Of a DNA stretch of 33,609 nt, positions 23,642 through 32,069 are shown one piece after another. The stretch covers positions 1 through 33,609 of the forward strand of contig CAZSBF010000047.1 of assembly GCA_964605185.1 (NCBI GenBank). The letters are read 5' to 3'. Origin of the DNA: JACRIM01 sp964605185. Its GTDB lineage: Bacteria; Planctomycetota; Phycisphaerae; UBA1845; UTPLA1. Both the position numbers and the translations under genes were made by a program. A model generated the notes under the pieces. The model was not told the origin of the DNA, ran no database searches, and saw only the letters and a list, made by a program, of their open reading frames with translations. Position 1 is the stretch's first letter, and each line of letters opens with the position of its first letter.

Positions 23642-24652
23642 TCAGTTGGTCGAATTGAGTGTGAACCGCTCGACAACTGACAATCCCTTTGGCGCGTGGG
23701 TGCGCTGAGGGACTGGGCTGCCTCCAATGACATAAACAGCGTCGCGAAACTCCACGACGCGGGCAAAACTGCGCGGCGTCGGCATCGACGTGTCGTTCAC
23801 CCATTTCGTCGCACCCTTGGAGAGCCGCAGGACATCGGGCAACACCGCCGATTCGGTCTGCGACTCGCCTCCGAATACGTAAATTGAACCACGGTAGGAG
23901 ATCGCGCCAGAGGTTGCGCGTGGTGCGATGGCCGGTCCCTTCGACCATTTGTCGGACTCTGGGTCGTAGATGTATACATCCGCGAAATCGTCGGCGCCGC
24001 TTCGTCCTCCAATGGAATAAAGCGTCTTGCCAAACGAAACGACTGCAGGACTTCCCAAAGCCCGGGGCAGTTTCGCTCGTGCGGACCAGACATTGGTGGC
24101 CGGGTCAAACACCGAGTGATCCGCAAGTGTGGATTGCGAATTCCCACCGCCGACAATGTGAATCTTCCCTTCGAGCACGGCCGCCGCGTGACCGCCGCGC
24201 GGCGCGGGTAACGGCGTCCCGTTGCTCCACGTTCGAGCAACTGTGTCATAAATCGCAACATCCGCGGTCGGCACGTTCGTATCGGTGTTAAACCCGCCAA
24301 TCAGATAGACCTTCTGATCCAGGGCAACGGCTGCAGGCGCATTCACGCCGCGACCGGGAAGAGTCGTTTCGTCGGCCCACTTCTCCCCGTCGAACCGCTC
24401 TACCACGAGCACAAGTGAGCCACTTTTGTCTCCGGTCCCGGCGAGAGCGTAAATCGCATGATCGGTGGCGACAACCGCATGGGCCGCGCGCGCATGATTC
24501 ATGGGTGGCATGGACTCCCACGTGCCGCGGCTATTCTTGTCATGCCGTTGCGAAACAGGATCGCGGCCCAAGCACAGCGCAGGAAGAAGCGACAATACGA
24601 ACCAGGAAACGGATCGTACAAATGTGCGAGGTATCAATTTGGAACGGACCAT
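23642..24652 (-). CDS. Secreted kelch-repeat beta-propeller protein
   Basis: 336 aa. The start, ATG 24652, has GAGGAG five bases upstream and opens with a signal peptide (about 1-30); a longer in-frame reading is just the SulP end in another frame. Six kelch units follow, each with a hydrophobic strand, a GG doublet (YLIGGF, HIVGGG, YSIGGR, YVFGGE, YVIGGS) and a later Trp (KWSKG, VWSAR), giving a six-bladed propeller of about 290 residues. No catalytic motif (for example galactose-oxidase Cys-Tyr) is evident. It starts one base after the SulP stop, so the two are probably translated together. The function is unknown; a binding or sialic-acid-epimerase-like role is possible for kelch propellers but not shown here. 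Confidence 0.88.
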   Translation of the reverse strand: MVRSKLIPRTFVRSVSWFVLSLLPALCLGRDPVSQRHDKNSRGTWESMPPMNHARAAHAVVATDHAIYALAGTGDKSGSLVLVVERFDGEKWADETTLPGRGVNAPAAVALDQKVYLIGGFNTDTNVPTADVAIYDTVARTWSNGTPLPAPRGGHAAAVLEGKIHIVGGGNSQSTLADHSVFDPATNVWSARAKLPRALGSPAVVSFGKTLYSIGGRSGADDFADVYIYDPESDKWSKGPAIAPRATSGAISYRGSIYVFGGESQTESAVLPDVLRLSKGATKWVNDTSMPTPRSFARVVEFRDAVYVIGGSPVPQRTHAPKGLSVVERFTLNSTN

Positions 24653-24653
24653 T

Positions 24654-26420
24654 TCAACTCCTCGGCGCTTGATCAAGCCGCCGCTTTGCCGCCTCCAATG
24701 CCGCTTCCATCGTTCCATGCACGGCCACCCAGCTCTGGCGATCCTTCCACCCTGCCCTCGCCAAGATTCGCAGCGGCTGCTTCTGGACGCCGGCCAGCAC
24801 CACAAATACGCCGGACTTGCGCAAACGGTCGATCGCCGACTCCAGATTTACCAAACCCGTCGCGTCCATTGCGGGCACCGACTGCATGTCCAATACAACG
24901 GCCCGAATCCCCCGCTGCACGGTCCGAAGGCTGCTCATGGCCTTTTGTGCCGCGCCGAAAAAGAGTGGACCGGCGATCTCATACACAACCAACCCCTCGG
25001 GCAGCGCCTGCCCCGGCGCAAATGGATGCGAGTCCACGAGTCGCACGGATGACAAGTCCGCCATACGCCGCATCAGCAGGAGTGCCGCGAGCACCACGCC
25101 AACACTCACGGAAACAACCATGTCAAACGCGACAGTGAGTCCAAAACACGTGACCAAAACCAGAACATCGCTGCCCGGCCCGACGCGAAGAAGATGCATG
25201 AAGTGCTTGAACTCACTCATGTTCCACGCCACCACCAATAGCAATGCCGCCATCGCTGACATTGGCAAGTAGCCGAGGGCCGGCGCCAGAACCATCACCG
25301 CCGCGAGTATGAATACTGAGTGAAAAAACGCGGCCATCGGCGAGCGCCCCCCGCAGCGGATGTTTGTCGCCGTGCGCGCAATGGCACCGGTGGCCGCAAT
25401 GCCTCCAAAAAATGGCGCCGCCATGTTCCCCGCGCCCTGCGCGATCAACTCCGCATCGGGATCGTGTTTCAACCCTGTCATGCCATCCGCGACGACGGCG
25501 GACAACAACGACTCAATTGCGCCAAGCATCGCGATGGCAAACGCCGAAGGGATCAAATCTCGAAGCATCGCCATGGTCATGATCAACGGCACGCCGTCCG
25601 GCCCCGGACAATTCCATGGCAACACCGGCATCGGCGGCAGCTGTGGGATGCCGCCATGGGTCACACCGTCGCGCACGTAGCTGAACCGGCTCTGGATCGT
25701 CGCAATGTCAAACGATGGGTTCACTCGATGCAGCAAATAGCCGACAATCGCGGCGACTGGCAATGCCACCAATGGCGACGGTACGCGCCGCGTAACGCGA
25801 GGAAGCAGCACGAGGATGCAGAGTGTCAGGACGCCGACCGCGAGATCGGTCCAGCGCATTGTCGGAAACGCCCCGATAAGCACACCGACCTTGGAGACAT
25901 AATGTTCGGGCAATGCCCCGACCTGAAGACCGAAGAAATCTTTCAGTTGCAGCGTGGCAATCACCACGGCGATGCCGCTGGTGAATCCTGTCGTCACTGG
26001 ATATGGAATAAACTCAATGAGCCGGCCCAACCGGGCGATTCCCGCGATCACCAGCATGAACCCTGCCAGCAGGGTCGCCACCATCAACCCGCCGGGGCCG
26101 AATTTCGCCGAGATCGGCGCGAGAATCACGACAAACGCGGCAGTCGGACCGGTGACCTGCATACTGGAGCCGCCAAGCAGTGCCGTCACGCCGCCCGCCA
26201 CGATTGCGGTGTACAACCCATGTTGTGGCGGAACCCCAGACGCAATGGCCAGCGCCATGGAAAGTGGCAACGCCACCACACCGACGATCATGCCGGCAAT
26301 CAAGTCCCCTTTTAGATCACGCAGCGCGTACCCCGCACGCATCGTGCGTCTCAGCGCCGCGGCGATTACAAATCGCTGTTCCCCCAACATTGCCACTGCG
26401 GCACGATGCCGTTCCGCCAT
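24654..26420 (-). CDS. SulP-family anion transporter with C-terminal STAS domain
   Basis: 588 aa from ATG 26420, preceded by GGAAGGAG at twelve bases; a GTG twelve codons upstream is the alternative. The membrane part begins DLIAGMIVGVVALPLSMA, the SulP signature, followed by SSMQVTGPTAAFVVIL, and has about 12-14 helices. The STAS domain is in the last 110 residues, with VVLDMQSVPAMDATGL carrying the usual phosphorylatable D-x-T/S loop. SulP proteins carry sulfate, bicarbonate or dicarboxylates; the sequence alone does not tell which. No carbonic anhydrase or sulfate-assimilation gene is near. The following kelch gene is coupled to it. It is divergent from the amidohydrolase gene across about 105 bases. 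Confidence 0.93.
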   Translation of the reverse strand: MAERHRAAVAMLGEQRFVIAAALRRTMRAGYALRDLKGDLIAGMIVGVVALPLSMALAIASGVPPQHGLYTAIVAGGVTALLGGSSMQVTGPTAAFVVILAPISAKFGPGGLMVATLLAGFMLVIAGIARLGRLIEFIPYPVTTGFTSGIAVVIATLQLKDFFGLQVGALPEHYVSKVGVLIGAFPTMRWTDLAVGVLTLCILVLLPRVTRRVPSPLVALPVAAIVGYLLHRVNPSFDIATIQSRFSYVRDGVTHGGIPQLPPMPVLPWNCPGPDGVPLIMTMAMLRDLIPSAFAIAMLGAIESLLSAVVADGMTGLKHDPDAELIAQGAGNMAAPFFGGIAATGAIARTATNIRCGGRSPMAAFFHSVFILAAVMVLAPALGYLPMSAMAALLLVVAWNMSEFKHFMHLLRVGPGSDVLVLVTCFGLTVAFDMVVSVSVGVVLAALLLMRRMADLSSVRLVDSHPFAPGQALPEGLVVYEIAGPLFFGAAQKAMSSLRTVQRGIRAVVLDMQSVPAMDATGLVNLESAIDRLRKSGVFVVLAGVQKQPLRILARAGWKDRQSWVAVHGTMEAALEAAKRRLDQAPRS

Positions 26421-26525
26421 GAGATTGCAAAACTCCTTCCAGATCGCGGACACCACTCTAATCGCGCGGGCAGCCCACCGCCACGCTTGTCATCGACGCT
26501 TGGCATCGGTATCCTTCGACGCCGT

Positions 26526-27449
26526 ATGATCGTCGATTGCCACACGCACATCTGGGATTCACCCGAGCAGCTTGGCCAGGTCCTGCAGGACAAGACAGCG
26601 TCCACGCATCGGATGCCCCAATCCGCACTCGGTCGCGGCACCATCCCCGATGCCTCCATGGAGCAGCATCTTCTGGCCAGCGAACCGGTGGATAAGAGCC
26701 TCGTCCTCGGCTTCAAGAGCCGATACCTTGGCGTTGAAATCCCACTTGACCTCGTTTCGCGCTACATCCGCCAACACCCCGAGAAACTCATTGGTGTCGC
26801 CGGCATCGACCCAACGAACCTCACAGAAGCATTGTCAGACCTTCGCCATGCCCACGCCGATCTTGGTATGAAGGCCGTCACCGTTTCACCCGCCGCGCAG
26901 GATTTTCACCCGGCCGACAGCCGTGCCATGCAGGTCTTTGCCGAGGCGGCGCGTTTGAAGATGCCGGTCCTGATCGACCAGGGCATTCATTTCACCGCGG
27001 CAAGCAAGATGGAGTTCGCCCGGCCCGCGCTTCTCGATGAAGTCGCCCGCGAGCTGCCACACTTGAAGCTCGTCATCGCCCACATGGGCTACCCTTGGGT
27101 CGAGGAGTGCATTGTCCTTCTCGGCAAACATCCGAACGTCTTTGCCGATGTCAGTTCGCTGCTGCATCGACCCTGGCAGGCCTACACGTTCCTACTTTCG
27201 GCCTACCAATATGGCGTTATGGACAAGCTTCTTTTTGGAAGTGATTTCCCGTACACGCACGCCACAACAGCGATCGAATCGCTCTATCGGATCAACCAAC
27301 TTGTCACCGGCACCAACCTCCCGACGGTCCCGCGGCAGCAGCTTGTCGCCATTGTTGAACGCGACGCCATCGGCCTGCTGGACATCGACACTGCGGTGAC
27401 GAAACGCGGCGATTCAAGCGCAAGCCTGCTCGAATCGACAGAGGCATAG
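26526..27449 (+). CDS. Amidohydrolase_2-family TIM-barrel hydrolase
   Basis: 307 aa from ATG 26526. A 40-codon upstream extension has no family similarity and crosses into the divergent gene's leader. The motifs of metal-dependent amidohydrolase/decarboxylase-like enzymes are present: H6 and H8 (VDCHTHIW), H186 (VIAHMGYPW) and D240 (LLFGSDFPYT). At the strand where many relatives have a metal-binding His (PVLIHTG), this one reads PVLIDQG, so D151 takes that place; H155 lies just after. The substrate is unknown, and hydrolase, lactonase or decarboxylase activity are all open. A lipoprotein gene follows five bases later, suggesting one transcript. Confidence 0.88.
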   Translation: MIVDCHTHIWDSPEQLGQVLQDKTASTHRMPQSALGRGTIPDASMEQHLLASEPVDKSLVLGFKSRYLGVEIPLDLVSRYIRQHPEKLIGVAGIDPTNLTEALSDLRHAHADLGMKAVTVSPAAQDFHPADSRAMQVFAEAARLKMPVLIDQGIHFTAASKMEFARPALLDEVARELPHLKLVIAHMGYPWVEECIVLLGKHPNVFADVSSLLHRPWQAYTFLLSAYQYGVMDKLLFGSDFPYTHATTAIESLYRINQLVTGTNLPTVPRQQLVAIVERDAIGLLDIDTAVTKRGDSSASLLESTEA

Positions 27450-27454
27450 GGACG

Positions 27455-28087
27455 ATGCCCGAACTCCGCATCACAGCCAACACCATGTGGTTTCGACTAG
27501 GCGCATCGATCGCCCTCGTCTCGACGTTCGCCGGCTGCGCTCCCGTCCTAACGCGATTCGACGTATTGTCCTTCAAGAACCCAACCGGACAGGAACTCTA
27601 TAGCGAATCGTTTCCCGACGGTCATTACGCCATCGCCGCCAATCGCAATCATGTCTTCACCTTTCAAATCGCCCCGCGCGAAGTGCTCGGGTCATCGGAC
27701 CTCTCCAAGCCCGCGGACGCCGAGTTCTATCAATTCGTTCGCGTGGAGATTTTCTGGAAGCCGCGCCCCGGAACCACTTACGCTGACAGCTCACAGACCA
27801 ACGCCAACATCACGTATTGCCTTATCAACGGCAGGGACTCCATCACGTATGAGGGAGCTGGCTTCGCCTACATGAGCAAGTCGTGGGATGGCAAAGCCTA
27901 TACCGGGCAAATCGAGTCCGCGACACTTGTGCCGACTCACGTCATGGGCGAACCGACCGATCTTTTCGGCCCCTGCCATCTTAAAGGAACGTTCACCGCT
28001 CGCGAGGACAAGCTAGCCGTGAGCACGATCGAACAGAAGATTAGTCGCTGTCGCACGACGACAGCGGCACGCCTCGCCAATCCCTAG
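27455..28087 (+). CDS. Predicted lipoprotein of unknown function
   Basis: 210 aa. A signal peptide with lipobox (ALVSTFAGC, lipidated Cys at 28) predicts anchoring to a membrane outside the cytoplasm. The mature part is a mostly beta, soluble domain containing FTFQIAPREV, VEIFWKPRPGTTYADSSQTN and ITYCLINGRDSITYEGAGFAYM, with a second Cys in GPCHLKGTF. I do not recognise the family. It begins five bases after the amidohydrolase stop and ends 28 bases before the HIT gene, so it is probably part of that operon. ATG 27455 has GAGG ten bases upstream; a start ten codons later would still keep the lipobox. Confidence 0.8.
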   Translation: MPELRITANTMWFRLGASIALVSTFAGCAPVLTRFDVLSFKNPTGQELYSESFPDGHYAIAANRNHVFTFQIAPREVLGSSDLSKPADAEFYQFVRVEIFWKPRPGTTYADSSQTNANITYCLINGRDSITYEGAGFAYMSKSWDGKAYTGQIESATLVPTHVMGEPTDLFGPCHLKGTFTAREDKLAVSTIEQKISRCRTTTAARLANP

Positions 28088-28115
28088 TTCCTCGACCAGC
28101 GTTACAATCCTCCCC

Positions 28116-28655
28116 ATGAGCGAGTTTCATCAGAACCTCTGGGCCCCCTGGCGAATGGAGTACATCCGATCGCTTGCGGAAGAAACTCAAAGCGGGTGCT
28201 TTCTCTGCAATTACGCCGAACATCCTGAAAAAGACCACGAACATCACATCATCTGGCGCACGGACGACATCATCGTCCTCTTAAATCGCTTTCCCTACAC
28301 CAACGGCCACCTTCTGATCGCGCCCGCCAAACATGGCGGCGATATGGACGACCTCTCCGACGCCGCGCTCGCATCCCTGCTACGGAACACGCGCGATGCC
28401 AAAAGGCTTCTCGCCGAGGCGGTCGGTGCGCACGGATTCAACATCGGGATCAACTTCGGCCTCTGCGCCGGCGCAGGCGTCCCTGACCACCTTCACATTC
28501 ATGTCGTGCCGCGCTGGAACGGCGACACCAATTTCATGGCCGTCCTGGGTGACGTGCGCGTTATTCCCGACTCGCTCGCGAAAATGCACGCCAACCTGCG
28601 TGCCATCGCGTCCCGGTGCGGACTGCCCTCGCGTTCGTCGGAGGCCTCGTCATGA
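28116..28655 (+). CDS. HIT-family nucleotide hydrolase or phosphorylase (Ap4A-type)
   Basis: 179 aa. The HIT motif is H125-L-H127-I-H129-VV, where the middle His is the nucleotidyl-binding catalytic residue. C28 and C31 (GCFLCNY) form half of a zinc site typical of the long HIT proteins, and the N-terminal LWAPWRMEYI matches the group related to diadenosine tetraphosphate phosphorylase of mycobacteria. It probably splits dinucleoside polyphosphates (Ap4A) or related AMP-conjugates in the cytoplasm. Its stop overlaps the start of the dNTP triphosphohydrolase as ATGA, so the two nucleotide-clearing enzymes are coupled. Hydrolase against phosphorylase cannot be decided here. Confidence 0.92.
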   Translation: MSEFHQNLWAPWRMEYIRSLAEETQSGCFLCNYAEHPEKDHEHHIIWRTDDIIVLLNRFPYTNGHLLIAPAKHGGDMDDLSDAALASLLRNTRDAKRLLAEAVGAHGFNIGINFGLCAGAGVPDHLHIHVVPRWNGDTNFMAVLGDVRVIPDSLAKMHANLRAIASRCGLPSRSSEASS

Positions 28656-29797
28656 GTGCGGCGCTCGCACCCTATGCCGTCGGCGATGATGCCTCGCGCG
28701 GTCGTCGTCACAGTGACCCCCTTGCCCAATCGCAATCTCCATTTGAGATGGACCGCCAGCGGGTGCTGAATTGCATGGCATTCCGCCGGCTCATGCACAA
28801 AACGCAGGTTTTTGTCAGCGACAGCAGCGACCATTTCCGCACTCGCCTGACTCACACGCTTGAAGTCGTCGCCCAGGCCCAGCGACTTGCGAAATTGCTA
28901 CGCCTAAACGACCGCCTCGCCGGTGCCATCGCTCTCGCCCATGACCTCGGCCATCCCCCCTTCGGGCATGCCGGCGAAGTCGAGCTGTCGGCGCTTATGA
29001 AGAGCCACGGCGGCTTCGAGCACAATCTTCAGTCGCTGCGAGTCGTTGATTTTCTGGAACACCCATACCCCGAGTTCCGAGGCCTGAACCTCACCTTTGA
29101 GTTGCGCGAGTCGTTACTCAAGCATCGCACTCGTTTTGACAAACCAATCGGCAATGCCGCGGATCCATCCCATCGCGACCTGATGGACTCCGGTACTCAA
29201 TGCCCCCTTGAAGGGCAGGTGGCGAATCTCGCGGACCAAATGGCCTACACGCTTCACGATACTGAAGATGGATTGGTTGATGGTGCACTCACTGAAGAGA
29301 TCCTTGCGCCGAGCCGCATCTGGCGCACCGCCGCCGCCGAAGTCCGCGCGATTCACCCGACCGCCCCTGTCGCTGCAGTACGCAGGCCGATTCTCGATCG
29401 CATCGCGACGACGCTTCACACCGATGCCGCTGCCGAGAGTCTCCGGCGAATCAACGCCACCGGCGTCACCTCGCCCGACGCCGTTCGCATGCACGCAGCC
29501 GATCTCATAGGATTCTCCGAACCCGTTCAGGCCGGCATCGAGGAATTACAGGCGATTCTTCTGCAGGCACTTTATCGCAACCACCGTGTCATCCGCATGG
29601 ACTCAAAGGCCCGGCGGCTCATTCGCGAGCTCTTTGAAGCCTACCACGCGGAGCCGAAACTGATGCCGGAACGCTATGTCTCCCGGCTGTCATCCCACGA
29701 CCCGCACCGCGTCATCTGCGATTACATCGCCGGAATGACGGACAGGTTTTGTCAGGAAGAACACCGCCGATTATTCGCTCCGTTTCATTTCGATTAG
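28652..29797 (+). CDS. dgt: Deoxynucleoside triphosphate triphosphohydrolase (dGTPase-like)
   Basis: 381 aa. HD-domain enzyme that removes triphosphate from dNTPs. The metal set H68 (RTRLTHTLEV), H97-D98 (LAHDLGHPPFGHAGE) and D195 (NLADQMAYTLHD) is complete, and the N-terminal SPFEMDRQRVLN and FRRLMHKTQVF match the family. The start is ATG 28652: it overlaps the HIT stop as ATGA and has GGAGG seven bases upstream, whereas the in-frame GTG twelve codons earlier has no such support. Family members differ in preferring dGTP or other dNTPs, and I cannot tell which applies. A promoter for the next gene lies just after. Confidence 0.93.
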   Translation: MSAALAPYAVGDDASRGRRHSDPLAQSQSPFEMDRQRVLNCMAFRRLMHKTQVFVSDSSDHFRTRLTHTLEVVAQAQRLAKLLRLNDRLAGAIALAHDLGHPPFGHAGEVELSALMKSHGGFEHNLQSLRVVDFLEHPYPEFRGLNLTFELRESLLKHRTRFDKPIGNAADPSHRDLMDSGTQCPLEGQVANLADQMAYTLHDTEDGLVDGALTEEILAPSRIWRTAAAEVRAIHPTAPVAAVRRPILDRIATTLHTDAAAESLRRINATGVTSPDAVRMHAADLIGFSEPVQAGIEELQAILLQALYRNHRVIRMDSKARRLIRELFEAYHAEPKLMPERYVSRLSSHDPHRVICDYIAGMTDRFCQEEHRRLFAPFHFD

Positions 29798-29812
29798 GCA
29801 ATACAGGCTGGT

Positions 29813-29841
29813 TTGACGGCTGCGGCAAGCCTTGGGACAAT
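29813..29841 (+). promoter_or_regulatory. Sigma-70-type promoter for the secreted proline-rich protein
   Basis: TTGACG (5/6), 17 bases, then GACAAT (4/6). It lies in the 105-bp gap after dgt. Transcription would start near 29848, about 60 bases before the next start codon. Confidence 0.55.
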
Positions 29842-29908
29842 AGGCTCGACGTCACCGCGTGTTCCTGCGGTTCGAAAAAGGCCACTCGACATCAGATGAG
29901 GCATGACA

Positions 29909-30925
29909 ATGGTTCGATCGTCGTTAATCGGTTCGTTCATTCTGGGGGTCGTTACCTGTGCGGCATGGGGCCAGTCACTGACGCCGTATCTGGCCGCGTC
30001 GGAACCGGATGCCAACAAGTTGATGGCCGACCGCATTCGGTTCGTCCGCGATTTCTATGAAATCGACAACCCCACAACTGACAAGCTCATCAATGAGTTG
30101 CGCGGGCTCGTTTCGTTTCAGGAGAAGTACATCGCCGAATCGTCGAAGTCGATCTACCGCATTGAGCTAGCGGCAACGCTCGTTATGAACGACCCCAACT
30201 CGCCCGAATCGGTACGAACTGCAAAGCAGTCCCGCTTTAAGGGCCAACTGGAGAACATTCACGGCCGGGCGCCAATGTCACTGTCAAAGATCGCGGCAAT
30301 GGCGGATAGCATGGTCGGTCAGCAAAAGGCCGAGGCCGCACATATGAAAATGGCGAGGTTCTTTTCCGACAAGCTCGGAGGACAACCGTTCGCTCCAACG
30401 CGTCTCGATGGCCTGGTCATGCCGCCGCTCAAGCAGGTAAAGCAAAACGAAGTGATCGCTACCGCGAGGCCCGCACCGACACCGGTGCCTGCATCGCCGA
30501 CTCCCACTCCGATACAGAATCCGCCGGTCGCAAAGGCAAACCCGCCTGCAACGACAACACCCCCGGTCGCGCCGCAAGCCACGCCACAGCTCGCGCCGTC
30601 GGTTCCCCGCGACATCAAGCCCGCCCCGCCGGTTTCCGATTGGCCAAACATGGCCAATGAAAAGGCCACGAAAGTCGCATACTCGCCCGAGCAGAAGCGC
30701 GTCGTCGAAAAGATCATTGCCCAATGCAAAGCCCGTGCCGATGCCATCAAAGAAAGCTCCGACGCGGACAAACCTGTCGAATCGAAGCACGGCAAGCACA
30801 AGCCTCTCGACTTGCTGTATGATGAACTCGTGCAGCGCATCGACGCGCTGGCTACGGCTGAACAAAAGGCCAAACTCGCGCCGCCTGCGGCACCAGCGCC
30901 GACAGCGGCCCCTACAGGGAAGTAG
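29909..30925 (+). CDS. Secreted protein of unknown function with Pro/Thr-rich linker
   Basis: 338 aa from ATG 29909. This start leaves seven bases after GAGG, whereas the ATG two codons earlier leaves only one. A signal peptide (about 1-21, ending AAWGQ) is followed by a helical domain (about 25-165, for example DRIRFVRDFYEIDNPTTDKLINELRGL), then a Pro/Ala/Thr-rich linker (about 185-245: APTPVPASPTPTPIQNPP) and a second helical domain (about 258-338) ending in a short Ala/Pro tail. No enzyme motif or known family was recognised. The linker and signal suggest a periplasmic or surface two-domain protein. It ends three bases before tdh, but that may only reflect close packing. Confidence 0.82.
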   Translation: MVRSSLIGSFILGVVTCAAWGQSLTPYLAASEPDANKLMADRIRFVRDFYEIDNPTTDKLINELRGLVSFQEKYIAESSKSIYRIELAATLVMNDPNSPESVRTAKQSRFKGQLENIHGRAPMSLSKIAAMADSMVGQQKAEAAHMKMARFFSDKLGGQPFAPTRLDGLVMPPLKQVKQNEVIATARPAPTPVPASPTPTPIQNPPVAKANPPATTTPPVAPQATPQLAPSVPRDIKPAPPVSDWPNMANEKATKVAYSPEQKRVVEKIIAQCKARADAIKESSDADKPVESKHGKHKPLDLLYDELVQRIDALATAEQKAKLAPPAAPAPTAAPTGK

Positions 30926-30928
30926 GAC

Positions 30929-32047
30929 ATGCTCACAACCATCGATGCCGATGTGACGACCCGAACAAAACCCTCCACCTATGTAAAGCCGGCAGGTCCC
31001 TTGCCCACAACGATGATCGGCTTGCGCAAATTGCGCTCCGAACCGGGCATGGATCTTTGCCGCGACATCCCCGTGCCGTCGCTCGGCCCGGACGACGTGC
31101 TCGTGAAAGTCCACAAGGCCGGAATTTGCGGAACCGATCGCGGCATCTACGAATGGGGGCCATGGGCCAAGAGCCGGGTCAAGGTCGGCATCACCATCGG
31201 TCATGAAGTGATGGGCTTCATCGCGGCTGTTGGTCCACAGGTCAAGAGCCTTCGCGTTGGTCAGCGAGTCTCCGTTGAGGGGCACCTTGGCTGCGGAGCC
31301 TGCCAACCGTGTCGCACAGGCAATGGCCATGTGTGCGATCATGTCCGCATCATCGGTATCGATCGCGACGGCACATTCGCCGAATACCTCGCAGTGCCCG
31401 CCTACAACATCTGGCCGCTCAATGACGCGATACCCGACAACGTCGCCGCCATCATGGATCCATTCGGCAACGCCGTGCATACGGTAATGGAGGCCGGCGT
31501 CTCGGGAAAAACGGTGCTGATTACCGGCGTCGGAATCATCGGGCTCATGGCGGTCGCGGTTGCAAAGGCCGCCGGTGCCGCGAAACTCATTGCCGCCGAC
31601 ATTGATCAGCATCGGCTCGACCTCGCCCGCAAGCTCGGCGCGGATGAATGCGTGATGACCAAGGGCGACAAGTGGATCGATGACGTGAAGCAAATGACCG
31701 GCGGCATTGGGCCTGAGGTCGTTTGTGAAATGAGCGGTGCCACCTCCGCCATCAACGGTGCATTAAGTGCACTGCGCAATTGCGGGACCATGGCGATTCT
31801 CGGCATCCCCAAGGACAACGTCCCCGTCAATTTCAACGACCACGTGATCTTCAAGGGCGCACGCATCATCGGCATCAACGGCCGCCGCATGTTTGAAACG
31901 TGGTATCAGGCCGAGGAATTGCTGCTTTCCGGCAAAGTTGATCTTTGCCCCATTATTACGCACGAGATCCCGCTTGCGGACTTTCGGCGAGGATTCGAGC
32001 TTATGGCCGCAGGCGAGGCGATCAAAGTCATTCTCAACGTGGATTGA
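30929..32047 (+). CDS. tdh: L-threonine 3-dehydrogenase (zinc, NAD-dependent)
   Basis: 372 aa. It oxidises threonine to 2-amino-3-oxobutyrate, the substrate of the next gene. Catalytic zinc ligands C67 (KAGICGTD) and H92-E93 (GHEVMG); structural zinc C122, C125, C128 and C136; NAD fold G200-x-G202-xx-G205. EGHLGCGACQPC and DPFGNAVHTVM match E. coli Tdh closely. Residues 1-28 have no counterpart in E. coli, whose protein starts at the position of M29 (31013). The 30929 start has an AGGGA eight bases upstream and M29 has no ribosome site, so I keep the longer form with doubt. kbl follows after 22 bases. Confidence 0.94.
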   Translation: MLTTIDADVTTRTKPSTYVKPAGPLPTTMIGLRKLRSEPGMDLCRDIPVPSLGPDDVLVKVHKAGICGTDRGIYEWGPWAKSRVKVGITIGHEVMGFIAAVGPQVKSLRVGQRVSVEGHLGCGACQPCRTGNGHVCDHVRIIGIDRDGTFAEYLAVPAYNIWPLNDAIPDNVAAIMDPFGNAVHTVMEAGVSGKTVLITGVGIIGLMAVAVAKAAGAAKLIAADIDQHRLDLARKLGADECVMTKGDKWIDDVKQMTGGIGPEVVCEMSGATSAINGALSALRNCGTMAILGIPKDNVPVNFNDHVIFKGARIIGINGRRMFETWYQAEELLLSGKVDLCPIITHEIPLADFRRGFELMAAGEAIKVILNVD

Positions 32048-32069
32048 GATTACGAAGCGCTAATCGCCC

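Noticed and set aside
30284..31693. A 469-codon open frame on the minus strand.
   Set aside because: It lies antisense to the end of the secreted protein gene and the start of tdh, both well supported. Its translation is Arg/His/Cys-rich without motifs, as expected for a shadow frame in GC-rich DNA.
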